Of a stretch of 64,000 bases of DNA, positions 26,781 through 35,054 are shown piece by piece. Every line of letters begins with the position of its first letter. Position 1 is the first letter of the stretch. Under the pieces are notes generated by a model, which saw only the letters and a program-made list of their open reading frames with translations, ran no database searches and was not told the origin of the DNA. The position numbers were made by a program, and so were the translations under genes. This stretch comes from Treponema sp. Marseille-Q4130 (lineage in GTDB: Bacteria; Spirochaetota; Spirochaetia; Treponematales; Treponemataceae). Location: NCBI RefSeq assembly GCF_014334325.1, contig NZ_JACSET010000001.1, positions 155,777 through 219,776 of the forward strand, in the 5' to 3' direction.

Positions 26781-27406
26781 ATGGATGACAAGATTGATGA
26801 AACAAATGTAAATGAAAAAAATATCGATTACAGTAAGTTTGAAGAATTGTTTTTCGAAAATGTCAGAAAAGGAGAAAAGTATCAGCATTTTCTAAATCTC
26901 AGTTCTCAATTAGATTGTATGCTTATTCGAAGTATTTTAGCTTCAATGAAAATTCCAACTTATGTTGAAGGTGAAAATATGAATCAACAACCCCGACGCG
27001 AGCGTCGGGGTATGTTGTTCTCATAAGGTGGTTGCAGTCGGCTTTAATACCCTTCGTTGCGACGCAAGCGTCGGGGTATTAAACCCTCCGCGCGAATAAA
27101 ATTTACGGAGGTACTGCAACTTTTATAACAACTGTTTTTAAAATAAAGTTATACATTTTGATCGATGATTACGATGAGGCATGTATAGTTGTAAAAGACT
27201 ATATTAAAAATAAACTGGAATCCCTTTCTTCTCGAAAAGGGAAAGATACATATTTAAAGGCTTTTCAAATACTTTCCGCCCCTTATATAATTTCAAATTC
27301 CCAAGAAATACTCGGTATTTCAATTATGAGTAAAAAAACAATGGACGAAAAACCCGAAGAAAATATTTTTTCTCGGATTTTTAATGCTTTATTCAAATTT
27401 ATTTGA
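26781..27406 (+). pseudogene. DUF2007-type protein gene split by a palindromic repeat
   Basis: The first part (26781-26984) encodes a segment ending SILASMKIPTYVEGENMN, the first half of a DUF2007-like fold. The second half, KIKLYILIDDYDEACIVVKDYIKNK, is found from about 27140 to 27406 in another frame. Between them sits a ~136-base palindromic repeat that stops the first frame at 27024-27026. The two halves together give one complete small domain plus a C-terminal tail, so an intact gene was interrupted. Base composition is AT-rich like the SAP gene next to it. The C-terminal piece could restart at the TTG at 27158, but that is unlikely to give a working protein. Confidence 0.65.
26985..27120. 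repeat. Composite palindromic repeat inserted in a gene
   Basis: Hairpin one: CCCCGACGC (26991-26999) with GCGTCGGGG (27002-27010). Hairpin two: TTTAATACCC (27043-27052) with GGGTATTAAA (27074-27083), with CGACGC/GCGTCG inside. Both arms of hairpin two lie within an outer pair GTTGCAGT (27031-27038) and ACTGCAAC (27113-27120). CAAC flanks both ends and may be a target duplication. Relatives lie at 28240-28300 (inverted) and 43510-43590. It is GC-rich in an AT-rich island. Confidence 0.7.
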
Positions 27407-27440
27407 CATTACGTATGGATTTTGTTATTCTATACGTAAT
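27403..27440 (+). promoter_or_regulatory. Promoter and palindromic operator of the toxin-antitoxin pair
   Basis: Consensus TTGACA (27403-27408), 17-base spacer and TATTCT (27426-27431). ATTACGTAT (27408-27416) and ATACGTAAT (27432-27440) form a perfect inverted repeat that brackets the core promoter. A repressor bound here would cover the -10, the expected layout for autoregulation by an antitoxin. GAGG at 27441-27444 then serves the ATG at 27450. Confidence 0.75.
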
Positions 27441-27449
27441 GAGGTTCGT

Positions 27450-27689
27450 ATGGACGCAAAATTAACTTTAAGCATGGACAGTTCCGTTATTTCTTCAATG
27501 AAGGGATATGCTTCCGAAAATAATTCCAGCATATCACAGATCGCTGAATCATTTTTCAGAAATTTGCTTTCTTCTCAATCGAAGAACAGAAAAATATCGC
27601 CGCTGGTTCAAGAATTAAGCGGAATAATTCCTGTTGAGAAAACCGACAAAAGCGATTATATAAACTACTTGGAATCAAAGTATGAGTAA
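27450..27689 (+). CDS. Antitoxin of a PIN-domain toxin-antitoxin pair (DUF6364-like)
   Basis: 79 aa. MDAKLTLSMDSSVISSMKGYASENNSS resembles the short beta-strand plus helix-turn-helix of ribbon-helix-helix antitoxins (DUF6364-like), which bind operator DNA as dimers. The C-terminal part (LVQELSGIIPVEKTDKSDYINYLESKY) would wrap the toxin. Start at 27450 with GAGG five bases upstream; upstream codons of the open frame cover the promoter. Its last eight bases overlap the toxin gene, typical for the type. Confidence 0.8.
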   Translation: MDAKLTLSMDSSVISSMKGYASENNSSISQIAESFFRNLLSSQSKNRKISPLVQELSGIIPVEKTDKSDYINYLESKYE

Positions 27690-28107
27690 AGTGCTTTTTG
27701 TCGATTCCGATGTCATTTTAGATGTGCTTGAAAAGCGTGAGCGATTTTATGAATATTCCGCTCAAATTCTTTCTTTGGGTGATGAGAAAAAGGCAAAGCT
27801 TGTTACAACTTCTTTAGCTTTTGCAAATATTTATTACTTGCTTCGTAAGCATTTAGGGATTGAAAAAGCAAAAGAAAGTTTAAGGAAACTCAGGATTATT
27901 GTAGATGTGATTTCCGTGAATGCAAAGGAAGTCGATTTGGCTTTAAATTCGGAGCTTTCGGATTTTGAAGATGCACTGCAATATTTTACGGCATTGGACG
28001 GTAAGATAGAATTTATCATCACAAGAAATGTTTGCGATTATAAGAATCCGAAATTGATTGTCCAGACTCCTCAGCAATATATAGAGGGGCTTAATAACAA
28101 AAAATAA
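27682..28107 (+). CDS. PIN-domain ribonuclease toxin (VapC-type)
   Basis: 141 aa. PIN fold with the acidic metal-binding residues visible: DSDVILDVLEKR near the N-terminus, Glu in the middle, SDFEDALQYFTA and ITRNVCDY. VapC-type toxins cleave tRNA or rRNA and are held inactive by the partner antitoxin. It overlaps the antitoxin gene. The pair is AT-rich and lies in the acquired island. Confidence 0.85.
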   Translation: MSKVLFVDSDVILDVLEKRERFYEYSAQILSLGDEKKAKLVTTSLAFANIYYLLRKHLGIEKAKESLRKLRIIVDVISVNAKEVDLALNSELSDFEDALQYFTALDGKIEFIITRNVCDYKNPKLIVQTPQQYIEGLNNKK

Positions 28108-28239
28108 GACTCGAAAAAGCTTTGTAGCCGATAAAGGGGTCAAGTCCGTGTGCGGTACAACCGGTTGTTAGACAGATGCCTTGTGCGGTGGAAGAAAAAT
28201 AATTTTTTTGAATAAAGTAAAAATCTTTTTTCATATGCC

Positions 28240-28300
28240 GCGACGTAACTGAGGTTGTTAAAGCCCGACAGCAAACGCCTTATGAGAACAACATACCCTT
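28240..28300 (-). repeat. Inverted partial copy of the palindromic repeat
   Basis: The 21 bases at 28278-28298 are the exact reverse complement of 27008-27028, and similarity continues (GTTTGCTGTCGGGCTTTAA against GTTGCAGTCGGCTTTAA). The two copies flank the interrupted gene and the toxin-antitoxin pair in opposite orientation. Upstream, 28161-28173 holds ACAACCGGTTGT and GTTAGAC, an attC-core-like heptamer. Confidence 0.6.
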
Positions 28301-28312
28301 CGTTATGCTTTT

Positions 28313-30019
28313 TTAATACACGCCGAGGATGGCGGGATCCGCCCAAAACGAACTGTATTGAACGGTGCCCTGCGACGATTCTTCCCAGACGGATTGGAGC
28401 GCATAGCCGCGCGGATGCTGTACGATTTTCGTGTTGCCCGCACCGGGCTTCAAATCGTTGATACCGCGGCTGAACGTGATGTGCTGCGAATCGAGATTGC
28501 CGAAATAATAATTTCGTGCGTCTCCCGTTTCACCCCAGCCTTCATACGACAATCCCGCACCGAGGGAGGGATCGGCGGGAATCCATCCGACGCCGTGCAG
28601 ATAGAATTCGCACCACCAGTGATTGCGCGTATGGAGATCCCGATCGACGAGTACGCCGCAGTCCGTAAGCGCGGGAATGCCCGCCGCCCGTAACAGCGCA
28701 GTGTAGAGAAGCGCAAAACAATAAGCGTCGCCCCGCTTGCTTTTTATAAGATTGAGGGGCGATTCGGGTTTTGAGGCGGCATCGCGCAGTTTGTAATTGT
28801 CGAGCATATACGTATAGATGAGTTTCGCTTTGACATAGGGATTCGTCTCTTTTCCGACGATTGCTGCGGCAAGGTTCGTAACGGCTCTGTCGTCCGACGG
28901 AATAAATTTATCCGCCCTCGTCGCCGATGCGTAGAGCGCTTTATTCATATCGTCATAGGGCCGTATGTATTTCGGCTGGACGGTGCTTTTGACTTCGTAT
29001 ACCGAAATAACAAAATTTTGTGAAAAGCGTCGTTTTGCGGGCGACGGACCTTTAGTCGCCTGCAGCTGATGGACTATCGTATTTTGATAATCGGCGATTG
29101 CGGGTTCGGGATCGCATTCGCTGAGTTCGGCAAAAGGTTGGGCTGCGGTGAGTACCGGACGCGGAAAATAAAACCTGATCGTCGCCGGCTGTTTTGTTTC
29201 GATATTGTTTATATCGGCTGCAAGCTGGGCGATATAGGTGCGCTGCATGCCGTACGCTTTCGAACCGGCGCGAGGATCGATAACGATTTTTTGCGAAGCG
29301 GAACGACCGGCGGGCGTTTCGACATACAGCGATCCGGAAGCTGCTCCGTCGGGAACGCGCACGCGGATTTCGGTATCGCTCCAAAATTCGTAATCGAAAT
29401 CGCTTTTGCTTGCAGGGATGTACAATGTGCCGACCGCTCCGGTTTCGTATGAAAGGGCACTGCGGTTCGGCGGGGTTTCCCGTTCCGTCGTAAAATATAC
29501 GTCGGCCGTATCGTGCGTATTGCCGAAATTTTTTCCGAATATGACGACGAGGTCGCCTACTGTCGGAGCGGGGTTTGAAATCGATGCGATAATAGGAACG
29601 GAGACTTGCGCTTTCGGACGGACGGCTACGGGTATCTCCCGCTCGTTCGTAAAAAAAGACGGTTCGGATCGACTCGTTTTCGTTCCGACAAAGACGAGGC
29701 CGTCGCTGATAGTTGCGGGCAGGATGACTTTGATCTCCGTGTCCGTCCATGAGATGTATGAGCTTGCGGTGAGTTTGCTGCCTGCGAATTCGACATAGCC
29801 TTCATTTCTGATGCTGCCGAAATGTTTTCCCCTAATGACGACGAGATCGCCCGGAGCGCCGATGGGAGGTTCGAGTTTTTCGATGACGGGTTTTCGCCGC
29901 ATTTGCATCGTGATTATAAAAACGATACAGGATACGAAAGCGACAAGCGCCGCGGCGCACATCGTCCGAAACAGCGGCGACTTTCTGAATGAATAGCTGA
30001 ATTGTCCGGACGAAATCAC
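28313..30019 (-). CDS. Membrane-anchored protein with two IPT/TIG domains and a transglutaminase-like domain
   Basis: 568 aa. One membrane helix (AAALVAFVSCIVFIITM) anchors it. Two IPT/TIG beta-sandwich domains follow, each opening with PxxGxxGDLVVIxGxxFG. The C-terminal third is a transglutaminase core with Cys in GDAYCFALLYTALLRAAGIPA-like sequence, His in RNHWWCEFYL and Asp in PADPS, so the triad is complete. Such domains in bacteria mostly act as cysteine proteases or cross-linkers of surface proteins. It overlaps the anti-sigma gene by four bases and is the last gene of the sigma-factor operon, a likely envelope stress output. Confidence 0.82.
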   Translation of the reverse strand: MISSGQFSYSFRKSPLFRTMCAAALVAFVSCIVFIITMQMRRKPVIEKLEPPIGAPGDLVVIRGKHFGSIRNEGYVEFAGSKLTASSYISWTDTEIKVILPATISDGLVFVGTKTSRSEPSFFTNEREIPVAVRPKAQVSVPIIASISNPAPTVGDLVVIFGKNFGNTHDTADVYFTTERETPPNRSALSYETGAVGTLYIPASKSDFDYEFWSDTEIRVRVPDGAASGSLYVETPAGRSASQKIVIDPRAGSKAYGMQRTYIAQLAADINNIETKQPATIRFYFPRPVLTAAQPFAELSECDPEPAIADYQNTIVHQLQATKGPSPAKRRFSQNFVISVYEVKSTVQPKYIRPYDDMNKALYASATRADKFIPSDDRAVTNLAAAIVGKETNPYVKAKLIYTYMLDNYKLRDAASKPESPLNLIKSKRGDAYCFALLYTALLRAAGIPALTDCGVLVDRDLHTRNHWWCEFYLHGVGWIPADPSLGAGLSYEGWGETGDARNYYFGNLDSQHITFSRGINDLKPGAGNTKIVQHPRGYALQSVWEESSQGTVQYSSFWADPAILGVY

Positions 30020-30738
30020 TTGAGCGAACTCACAAGCTGTGCGTTTGCAAAATCCATGTCGGCGTTCTGCGAAACGAAGCCGATTTCAGGTATGCCTATT
30101 TTGATCGCGAGGGAACTGCCGTTCGTAAAGTCGGGGCGGAAGAGGTCAACGTCTTCGAGCTGACGTTCTCCCGAACGGGATGCATCGAAACGGGCACCGT
30201 CGAATGCGCCGAAAGACGCATCGAAAGCCGTGCGGTATTCCGCATTTGTGCCGTATGTTTCATCCGCCCGAGACGGCACGAATGCGTGCGGCTGTTCGAT
30301 ATTGCCGTTGATGACGACGTTGTTTTTTGCAAGTTCGACGCTTGTGCTTCGTGAAATCGGATTGATCGCGGCGGTTTGCGCTGCGGAAGGAGAGCGGAGT
30401 ACGCGTACGGGTATGATGAGCGCGAAAATTGCCGCGGCCGCCGCTGCGGAAAAGGCGTATCGGAAATTGTGTTCGGAAAAGCGGTACACACGCTTGGTCG
30501 TTTTGCTGTAGCTGAGGCGCACTTGGAGGCGTTCCCAGCTTTTGTCGAGAGACGCTTTATCCAATGTCATGCCGTCCGCTTCCGAGCGGAATGCTGCGCT
30601 TGCGGCACGAAAGGCTGCAAGCTTTGCCGCACATTTCGGGCACGATTTGATATGCGCTTCGTATGTTCCGACGTATGTTTCGGGAAGTTCGTTATCGAGA
30701 TACACCGAATGGATATCGTTACCGGGGCAGATAGACAT
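30016..30738 (-). CDS. Anti-sigma factor with zinc-finger (zf-HC2) domain
   Basis: 240 aa. The N-terminus carries the ZAS motif, with an upstream His and HIKSCPKC at about residues 29-36, the zinc site that grips ECF sigma factors. One membrane helix follows (FSAAAAAAIFALIIPVRVL, about residues 95-115), then a ~125-residue extracytoplasmic tail of low complexity. It overlaps the sigma gene by 20 bases and the TIG/transglutaminase gene by four, so all three are coupled. Role: holds the sigma factor at the membrane until a signal releases it. Confidence 0.82.
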   Translation of the reverse strand: MSICPGNDIHSVYLDNELPETYVGTYEAHIKSCPKCAAKLAAFRAASAAFRSEADGMTLDKASLDKSWERLQVRLSYSKTTKRVYRFSEHNFRYAFSAAAAAAIFALIIPVRVLRSPSAAQTAAINPISRSTSVELAKNNVVINGNIEQPHAFVPSRADETYGTNAEYRTAFDASFGAFDGARFDASRSGERQLEDVDLFRPDFTNGSSLAIKIGIPEIGFVSQNADMDFANAQLVSSLK

Positions 30739-31288
30739 CGTCTTCTCCTAATAATTTCGACAGCTGTTCGCGCGCGCGAAACACGCGGACTTTTACGTTT
30801 CCTTCCGTAATGCCGAGCGTCTTTCCGATTTCTTTATAATTCAAATCTCCGTATTCGCGCAAAATCAAAACTTCGCGCAGCTTTTCCGGAAGCTGTGCGA
30901 GCGCTTCACGCGCTTTTTCTGCGGCTTCCGCTTTGAGCACGTCGATTTCGCCCGACGGCGCCGTCCGATGATCTTCGTACAGCGCTTTTTGATACGCTTT
31001 CCGCTCGCGTCCCTTCCGCTTGACGTAGTTGAGCGATGCGTTTTTTACGACGCGAATGAGCCAATACTTCGCATCGTTGAGCGACGGAAAGACGAGTTCT
31101 TTTTCGTTCGCTTTGATGAGCGAATCGTGCGCCAAATCTTCCGCCGCTTCTTCGTCGGCGACAACCCTGTACGAAATGCGGAACAAAAGCTGCATCGTCG
31201 CGTCGTATATCGTTTTAAAATCTGCGGGATTGCCCGCGTTGAGCGGATGAGACGATCCCGATTGATTTTCCTCTACCGTAGTAAACAC
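30719..31288 (-). CDS. ECF-type RNA polymerase sigma factor
   Basis: 189 aa, sigma-70 family, extracytoplasmic function type. Region 2 (LLFRISYRVVADEEAAEDLAHDSLIKA) binds polymerase and the -10; region 4 (LPEKLREVLILREYGDLNYKEIGKTLGITEGNVKVRVFRAREQL) carries the -35 reading HTH. The start is GTG at 31288 with TGGAG just upstream. It follows cysS by 15 bases, so it may be read through from that gene. Confidence 0.92.
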   Translation of the reverse strand: MFTTVEENQSGSSHPLNAGNPADFKTIYDATMQLLFRISYRVVADEEAAEDLAHDSLIKANEKELVFPSLNDAKYWLIRVVKNASLNYVKRKGRERKAYQKALYEDHRTAPSGEIDVLKAEAAEKAREALAQLPEKLREVLILREYGDLNYKEIGKTLGITEGNVKVRVFRAREQLSKLLGEDDVYLPR

Positions 31289-31303
31289 GATAACTCCAAA
31301 AAG

Positions 31304-32773
31304 TTACGGCTGCTTCGCCGTCCGCTTCCACACCGGCCCCTCCGGCGTATCGGTGATGACGATGCCTCGCGAAACCAAATCCTCTCTGATTTTGTCGGCT
31401 TTTGCGAAATCCTTCGCTTTTTTCGCCGCCGTCCGCTCCGCAACGAGGGCGTCGATTTCGGCCGCTTCCGCGTCTCCTTCGTGCGTTTCGATAACCGCGG
31501 CGGACTCGAGCTTTGCCGCTTCCGCTTCGATTTTGAGAGCGAGTACGCCGTCCATCGTTTTGATGAGCGAAAGCGCTTCTTCCGCTTTCAGTTCGGAATC
31601 CTTTACGGCAAGGTGCAGCGCGCTCATCGCCTGAGGAGTCGAAAGATCGTTTTCGAGCGCGGCTTTAAAAGAATCGATATAACCTTGCGCTTTTTTTCCG
31701 AGCGAAGAAGAGGCTTTTCCGTGAGATGCTTCGATAATCTGCGCGGCGCGTTTTACGAGCGCTTTCCGCGCGTTTTTCGCGCTTTCCATCGCGTCCCAGC
31801 TGAAAAACACTTGGCTTCGGTACTGAGCGCCGAGCAAAAAATAGCGGTAGTCGAGCGCATCGTAGCCCTTATCGGCGAGCGTTTGAAGACGCAGAAAATT
31901 CCCCGCGGACTTCGACATTTTGTCTCCGTCTCCGGACGCATCGTTTTTGACGACGAGGAATTCGTTGTGCAGCCAATAGTTGACCCATTTTTTACCGGTT
32001 GCGCCTTCCGACTGCGCGATTTCATTCGTGTGGTGGATCGGGATATGGTCGATGCCGCCGGTGTGAATGTCGAAATGATCGCCGAGGTATTTCATGCTCA
32101 TCGCCGAGCACTCGATATGCCAGCCCGGGTAGCCTTTTCCCCAGGGGCTTTCCCACGACAGCGCCTGATTTTCAAATTTCGATTTTGTAAACCACAATAC
32201 AAAATCGTAGGGATTGCGTTTGTTTTCATCGATGCCGACCCTCGCTCCGGCTTTTTGATCGTCGAGGCGGAGGTTTGCGAGCTTTCCGTAATCGGCATAC
32301 GTGGACACGTCGTAATAGAGGTTTCCGCCGGACATATAGGTATGACCGTTCGCTTCGATGCGCTTTATCAATTCGATCATATCGGAAACGTGATCGGTCG
32401 CTTTGCACACGACGTCGGGACGGCGGATATTGAGCGCATCCAAATCCTTAAAAAACGCATCCGTATAAAACTGCGCGACTTCGAGCACCGATTGATGGCG
32501 TTCTTTCGCAGTCTTGACGATTTTATCTTCACCCGAATCGTCATCGCCCGTAAGGTGCCCGATATCGGTGATGTTCATGACATGCTTTTTATCGTAGCCG
32601 AGGTAGGAAAGCGTGCGGTCGAGTATGTCGAGAAATACGTATGCGCGCAGGTTTCCGATGTGCGCGTAATTATACACCGTCGGACCGCAGCCGTAAAAAC
32701 CGACAAAGCCCGGCGTAATCGGCACGAAATCCTGCATTTCCCGTCCCATCGTATTGAATACCCGTAATCCCAT
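31304..32773 (-). CDS. cysS: Cysteinyl-tRNA synthetase
   Basis: 489 aa class I synthetase that charges tRNA-Cys. Signature HIGN (in YNYAHIGNLRAYVF), the zinc-binding Cys in YGCGPTVY and the downstream Cys/His (WHIECSAMSMKYLG, GGIDHIPIHHTNE), and KMSKSAGN are all present. The ATG at 32773 with AGGGA upstream is preferred to a TTG two codons earlier. A TATACT on the minus strand near 32791-32796 may be its -10. It diverges from murB. Confidence 0.95.
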   Translation of the reverse strand: MGLRVFNTMGREMQDFVPITPGFVGFYGCGPTVYNYAHIGNLRAYVFLDILDRTLSYLGYDKKHVMNITDIGHLTGDDDSGEDKIVKTAKERHQSVLEVAQFYTDAFFKDLDALNIRRPDVVCKATDHVSDMIELIKRIEANGHTYMSGGNLYYDVSTYADYGKLANLRLDDQKAGARVGIDENKRNPYDFVLWFTKSKFENQALSWESPWGKGYPGWHIECSAMSMKYLGDHFDIHTGGIDHIPIHHTNEIAQSEGATGKKWVNYWLHNEFLVVKNDASGDGDKMSKSAGNFLRLQTLADKGYDALDYRYFLLGAQYRSQVFFSWDAMESAKNARKALVKRAAQIIEASHGKASSSLGKKAQGYIDSFKAALENDLSTPQAMSALHLAVKDSELKAEEALSLIKTMDGVLALKIEAEAAKLESAAVIETHEGDAEAAEIDALVAERTAAKKAKDFAKADKIREDLVSRGIVITDTPEGPVWKRTAKQP

Positions 32774-32785
32774 AAGCAATCCCTA

Positions 32786-32814
32786 TCGAAAAGTATAGAC
32801 GTTTTCAGTATACT
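32786..32814 (+). promoter_or_regulatory. murB promoter, leaderless type
   Basis: TCGAAA (32786-32791), 17-base spacer, TATACT (32809-32814), then eight bases to the ATG at 32823. There is no ribosome site. The divergent cysS promoter overlaps it. Confidence 0.5.
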
Positions 32815-32822
32815 GTAGCGTA

Positions 32823-33755
32823 ATGACAAGCATACGCGAAACGGCTGAAAAATTCAATACGGACGATTTTAAAGGCCGCATTCTCTTTTCCGAAACGATG
32901 GCAAATCACACGACTTTCCGTATCGGAGGTGCCGCACCCCTTTTTATAGAACCCTTCGATGTTCCGTCTCTCCGCTTTGCGCTTTCGGTTTTAAAAGCCG
33001 ATGTCGTGCCGTATTTCGTGCTCGGCGGCGGAAGCAATATCGTCGTATCGGACAAAGGCTTTGAAGGCGCCGTCGTTTCTATGAGCGCACTCTGCGATAT
33101 CGAAACCGCAGGCGAATGTGTCGCGTGCGGAGCGGGCGCTTCCGTTTCGTCGGTCGTTTCGTTTTGCACGGAGCATGTTCTCTCGGGGCTCGAACCGTTT
33201 GCGGGGCTTCCCGGAAGCATGGGCGGCGCGGTATATATGAACGCAAGATGCTTCGACGTATCCGTAAGCGATGTCCTCTCAGAAGTCCGCTATATCGACG
33301 GCTCTACGCTCGAAGAAAAAACCTACCGCTTCAACGCAGCGGATTGGGATTATAAAATATCGCCCTTTCAGAATACGCAGCGGATCGTCACGCGCGCGGT
33401 TTTTAAAACAAAAAAGCTTTCCGAAGACAAAAAAAACGAAATCGCAGAGCGCTGCAAAACCTGCGTCGCCGAGCGAAGCGCAAAGGGGCATTTTAAATTT
33501 CCGAGCGCGGGAAGCGTGTTCAAAAACAACCGTGCATTCGGAAAGCCGTCGGGAAAAATCATCGACGAAGCGGGATTGAAGGGGATGCGCTCCGGCGGTG
33601 CGCAGATTGCTCCGTGGCACGGAAACTTTATCGTAAACACCGGAGGCGCAACGGCGAAAGACGTGCACGATCTCGTAGATCGCATCGTCGAAACCGTACG
33701 GCAAAAGACGGGGTTTACGCTCGAATGCGAAATAATATTTTGCGGAATACGGTAA
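32823..33755 (+). CDS. murB: UDP-N-acetylenolpyruvoylglucosamine reductase
   Basis: 310 aa FAD enzyme that completes UDP-MurNAc in peptidoglycan synthesis. FAD-binding GGGSNIVVSDKGF, the PGSMGGAVYMNA loop and FPSAGSVFKN, which carries the catalytic Ser, are intact; the closing Glu region (LECEIIFCG) is present. The start has no Shine-Dalgarno sequence and follows a -10 box by eight bases. Confidence 0.95.
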   Translation: MTSIRETAEKFNTDDFKGRILFSETMANHTTFRIGGAAPLFIEPFDVPSLRFALSVLKADVVPYFVLGGGSNIVVSDKGFEGAVVSMSALCDIETAGECVACGAGASVSSVVSFCTEHVLSGLEPFAGLPGSMGGAVYMNARCFDVSVSDVLSEVRYIDGSTLEEKTYRFNAADWDYKISPFQNTQRIVTRAVFKTKKLSEDKKNEIAERCKTCVAERSAKGHFKFPSAGSVFKNNRAFGKPSGKIIDEAGLKGMRSGGAQIAPWHGNFIVNTGGATAKDVHDLVDRIVETVRQKTGFTLECEIIFCGIR

Positions 33756-33786
33756 AGATAAGTTGAATTTATGCCGATTTTAAAGA

Positions 33787-33815
33787 TTGACAAACAAGGC
33801 AGTGGAATTTATACT
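33787..33815 (+). promoter_or_regulatory. Promoter of the double cNMP-binding regulator
   Basis: Consensus TTGACA (33787-33792), 17-base spacer, TATACT (33810-33815). The leader is about 17 nt with AGAGGG at 33823-33828 before the TTG start at 33839. Confidence 0.75.
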
Positions 33816-33838
33816 TATAAAACAGAGGGCGAATCGAA

Positions 33839-35029
33839 TTGCTGCAATTATCATTTGTAAATTTTAGAAAAGGATCTTACCTCGTCGTTGAAGGGAAGGC
33901 AGAAAGCGATCGCTTCTTTATCATTCAAAGCGGCAATGTACGCTGTTTTAAAGCGACCGATGCGCCCGGCGGCCCGATTAAACTGCTCGGACCGGGAGAC
34001 TTCGTCGGCGTTATCCCGTGTATGTCGGGGCATTCCCAAATCGAAACCGTTATCGCCATCACCGACGTCACCGGTATTTCCGTCCGCCGCGATCAATACC
34101 CCGAACTCATCATGCGCAATACGCCCGTCGCCATGAAGATCATCCGTACTTTTGCAAACGGTATGCGCTCCATGAACGAAACGCTGACAAAGCTGACGCT
34201 CAACAACGTTGTCGCCGACACCCCCGAACACATATTCGATGTCGCCGATTATTACGATAAAGCGGGTTTTTCGGATATTGCAGTATACGCCTATTATCAA
34301 TATCTCAAAGCCTGTCCGCGCGGTCTCAATGCGGGGCGCGCAAAAGAGCGTTTTATCGTACTCAAAGAGCGCACACATGCGGTGTATTTTGAGTCGACGC
34401 CCGACCTTATGCGAGTCTATCCGAAAAGCACGATGATATTTTCCGAAAGTCAAAACGGCCCGGACATGTTTATTATCCAGGAAGGGCAAGTGAAGATTTC
34501 GAAAGTCGTCGACGGCAACGAAGTAACCCTTGCAATGCTGAAAAAAGGCGATATGTTCGGTGAAATGGCGCTGCTCGAAAACAAGCCGCGCTCGGCAAGC
34601 GCGATCGCACACGAACCGTGCAAACTCATGGCGGTAAACCGGCAAAACTTCGATTTGATGGTTGCAACCCAGCCCCAGCTCATCTCGCGCTTGACGACGA
34701 TGCTCGCCGACCGCTTGTGGTCGATGTACCGGCAGATAGACAACGCGAACTTGCACGATCCGCTGCACAAGCTCATCGACATCCTCGCGCTGCAAGTCGA
34801 AAAAACGAAGCTCAATCTTTCACAGCAAAACGTCCAATATCAAACGGATTTGACGCCCTATGATTTGGCGAATATGTGCGGACTTCCGAAAGAGCAGCAA
34901 GCCGAAAGCCTTATCCGATTGCAGTCCGATTCCCATGTCCGCTTTGTCAACGGAAAAATCCTCGTGCCCGACTGCCGCGAACTTGTCAAACAGGCGGCAT
35001 TTTACCGCAAGCAAAACAACAACGCGTAA
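33839..35029 (+). CDS. Regulator with two cyclic-nucleotide-binding domains
   Basis: 396 aa, conserved among treponemes as I recall. The first CNB-like domain spans about residues 1-115 (RFFIIQSGNVRCFKATD, LLGPGDFVG). The second, residues about 195-310, has the better phosphate-binding cassette (KKGDMFGEMALLENKPRSASAIA), with Glu and Arg in the positions that bind cAMP in CRP. The C-terminal ~60 residues (LTPYDLANMCGLPKEQQAESLIRL) look like a winged helix of the CRP type. The start is TTG. No adenylate cyclase is nearby. Confidence 0.85.
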   Translation: MLQLSFVNFRKGSYLVVEGKAESDRFFIIQSGNVRCFKATDAPGGPIKLLGPGDFVGVIPCMSGHSQIETVIAITDVTGISVRRDQYPELIMRNTPVAMKIIRTFANGMRSMNETLTKLTLNNVVADTPEHIFDVADYYDKAGFSDIAVYAYYQYLKACPRGLNAGRAKERFIVLKERTHAVYFESTPDLMRVYPKSTMIFSESQNGPDMFIIQEGQVKISKVVDGNEVTLAMLKKGDMFGEMALLENKPRSASAIAHEPCKLMAVNRQNFDLMVATQPQLISRLTTMLADRLWSMYRQIDNANLHDPLHKLIDILALQVEKTKLNLSQQNVQYQTDLTPYDLANMCGLPKEQQAESLIRLQSDSHVRFVNGKILVPDCRELVKQAAFYRKQNNNA

Positions 35030-35054
35030 CAGGGCGCGTGATGCGGAGTTTCTT

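Noticed and set aside
27158-27406. Independent 82-aa gene starting with TTG
   Set aside because: Its sequence completes the domain begun at 26781; it is better read as the second half of one interrupted gene.
30968-32767. 599-aa open frame on the plus strand opposite cysS and the sigma gene
   Set aside because: It is antisense to well-conserved genes, is rich in Arg/Phe/Val in the manner of antisense codon shadows, and shows no family motif.
33771-33860. Small open frame MPILKIDKQGSGIYTY upstream of the cNMP regulator
   Set aside because: It overlaps the consensus promoter and the regulator start in another frame; no sign that it is translated.
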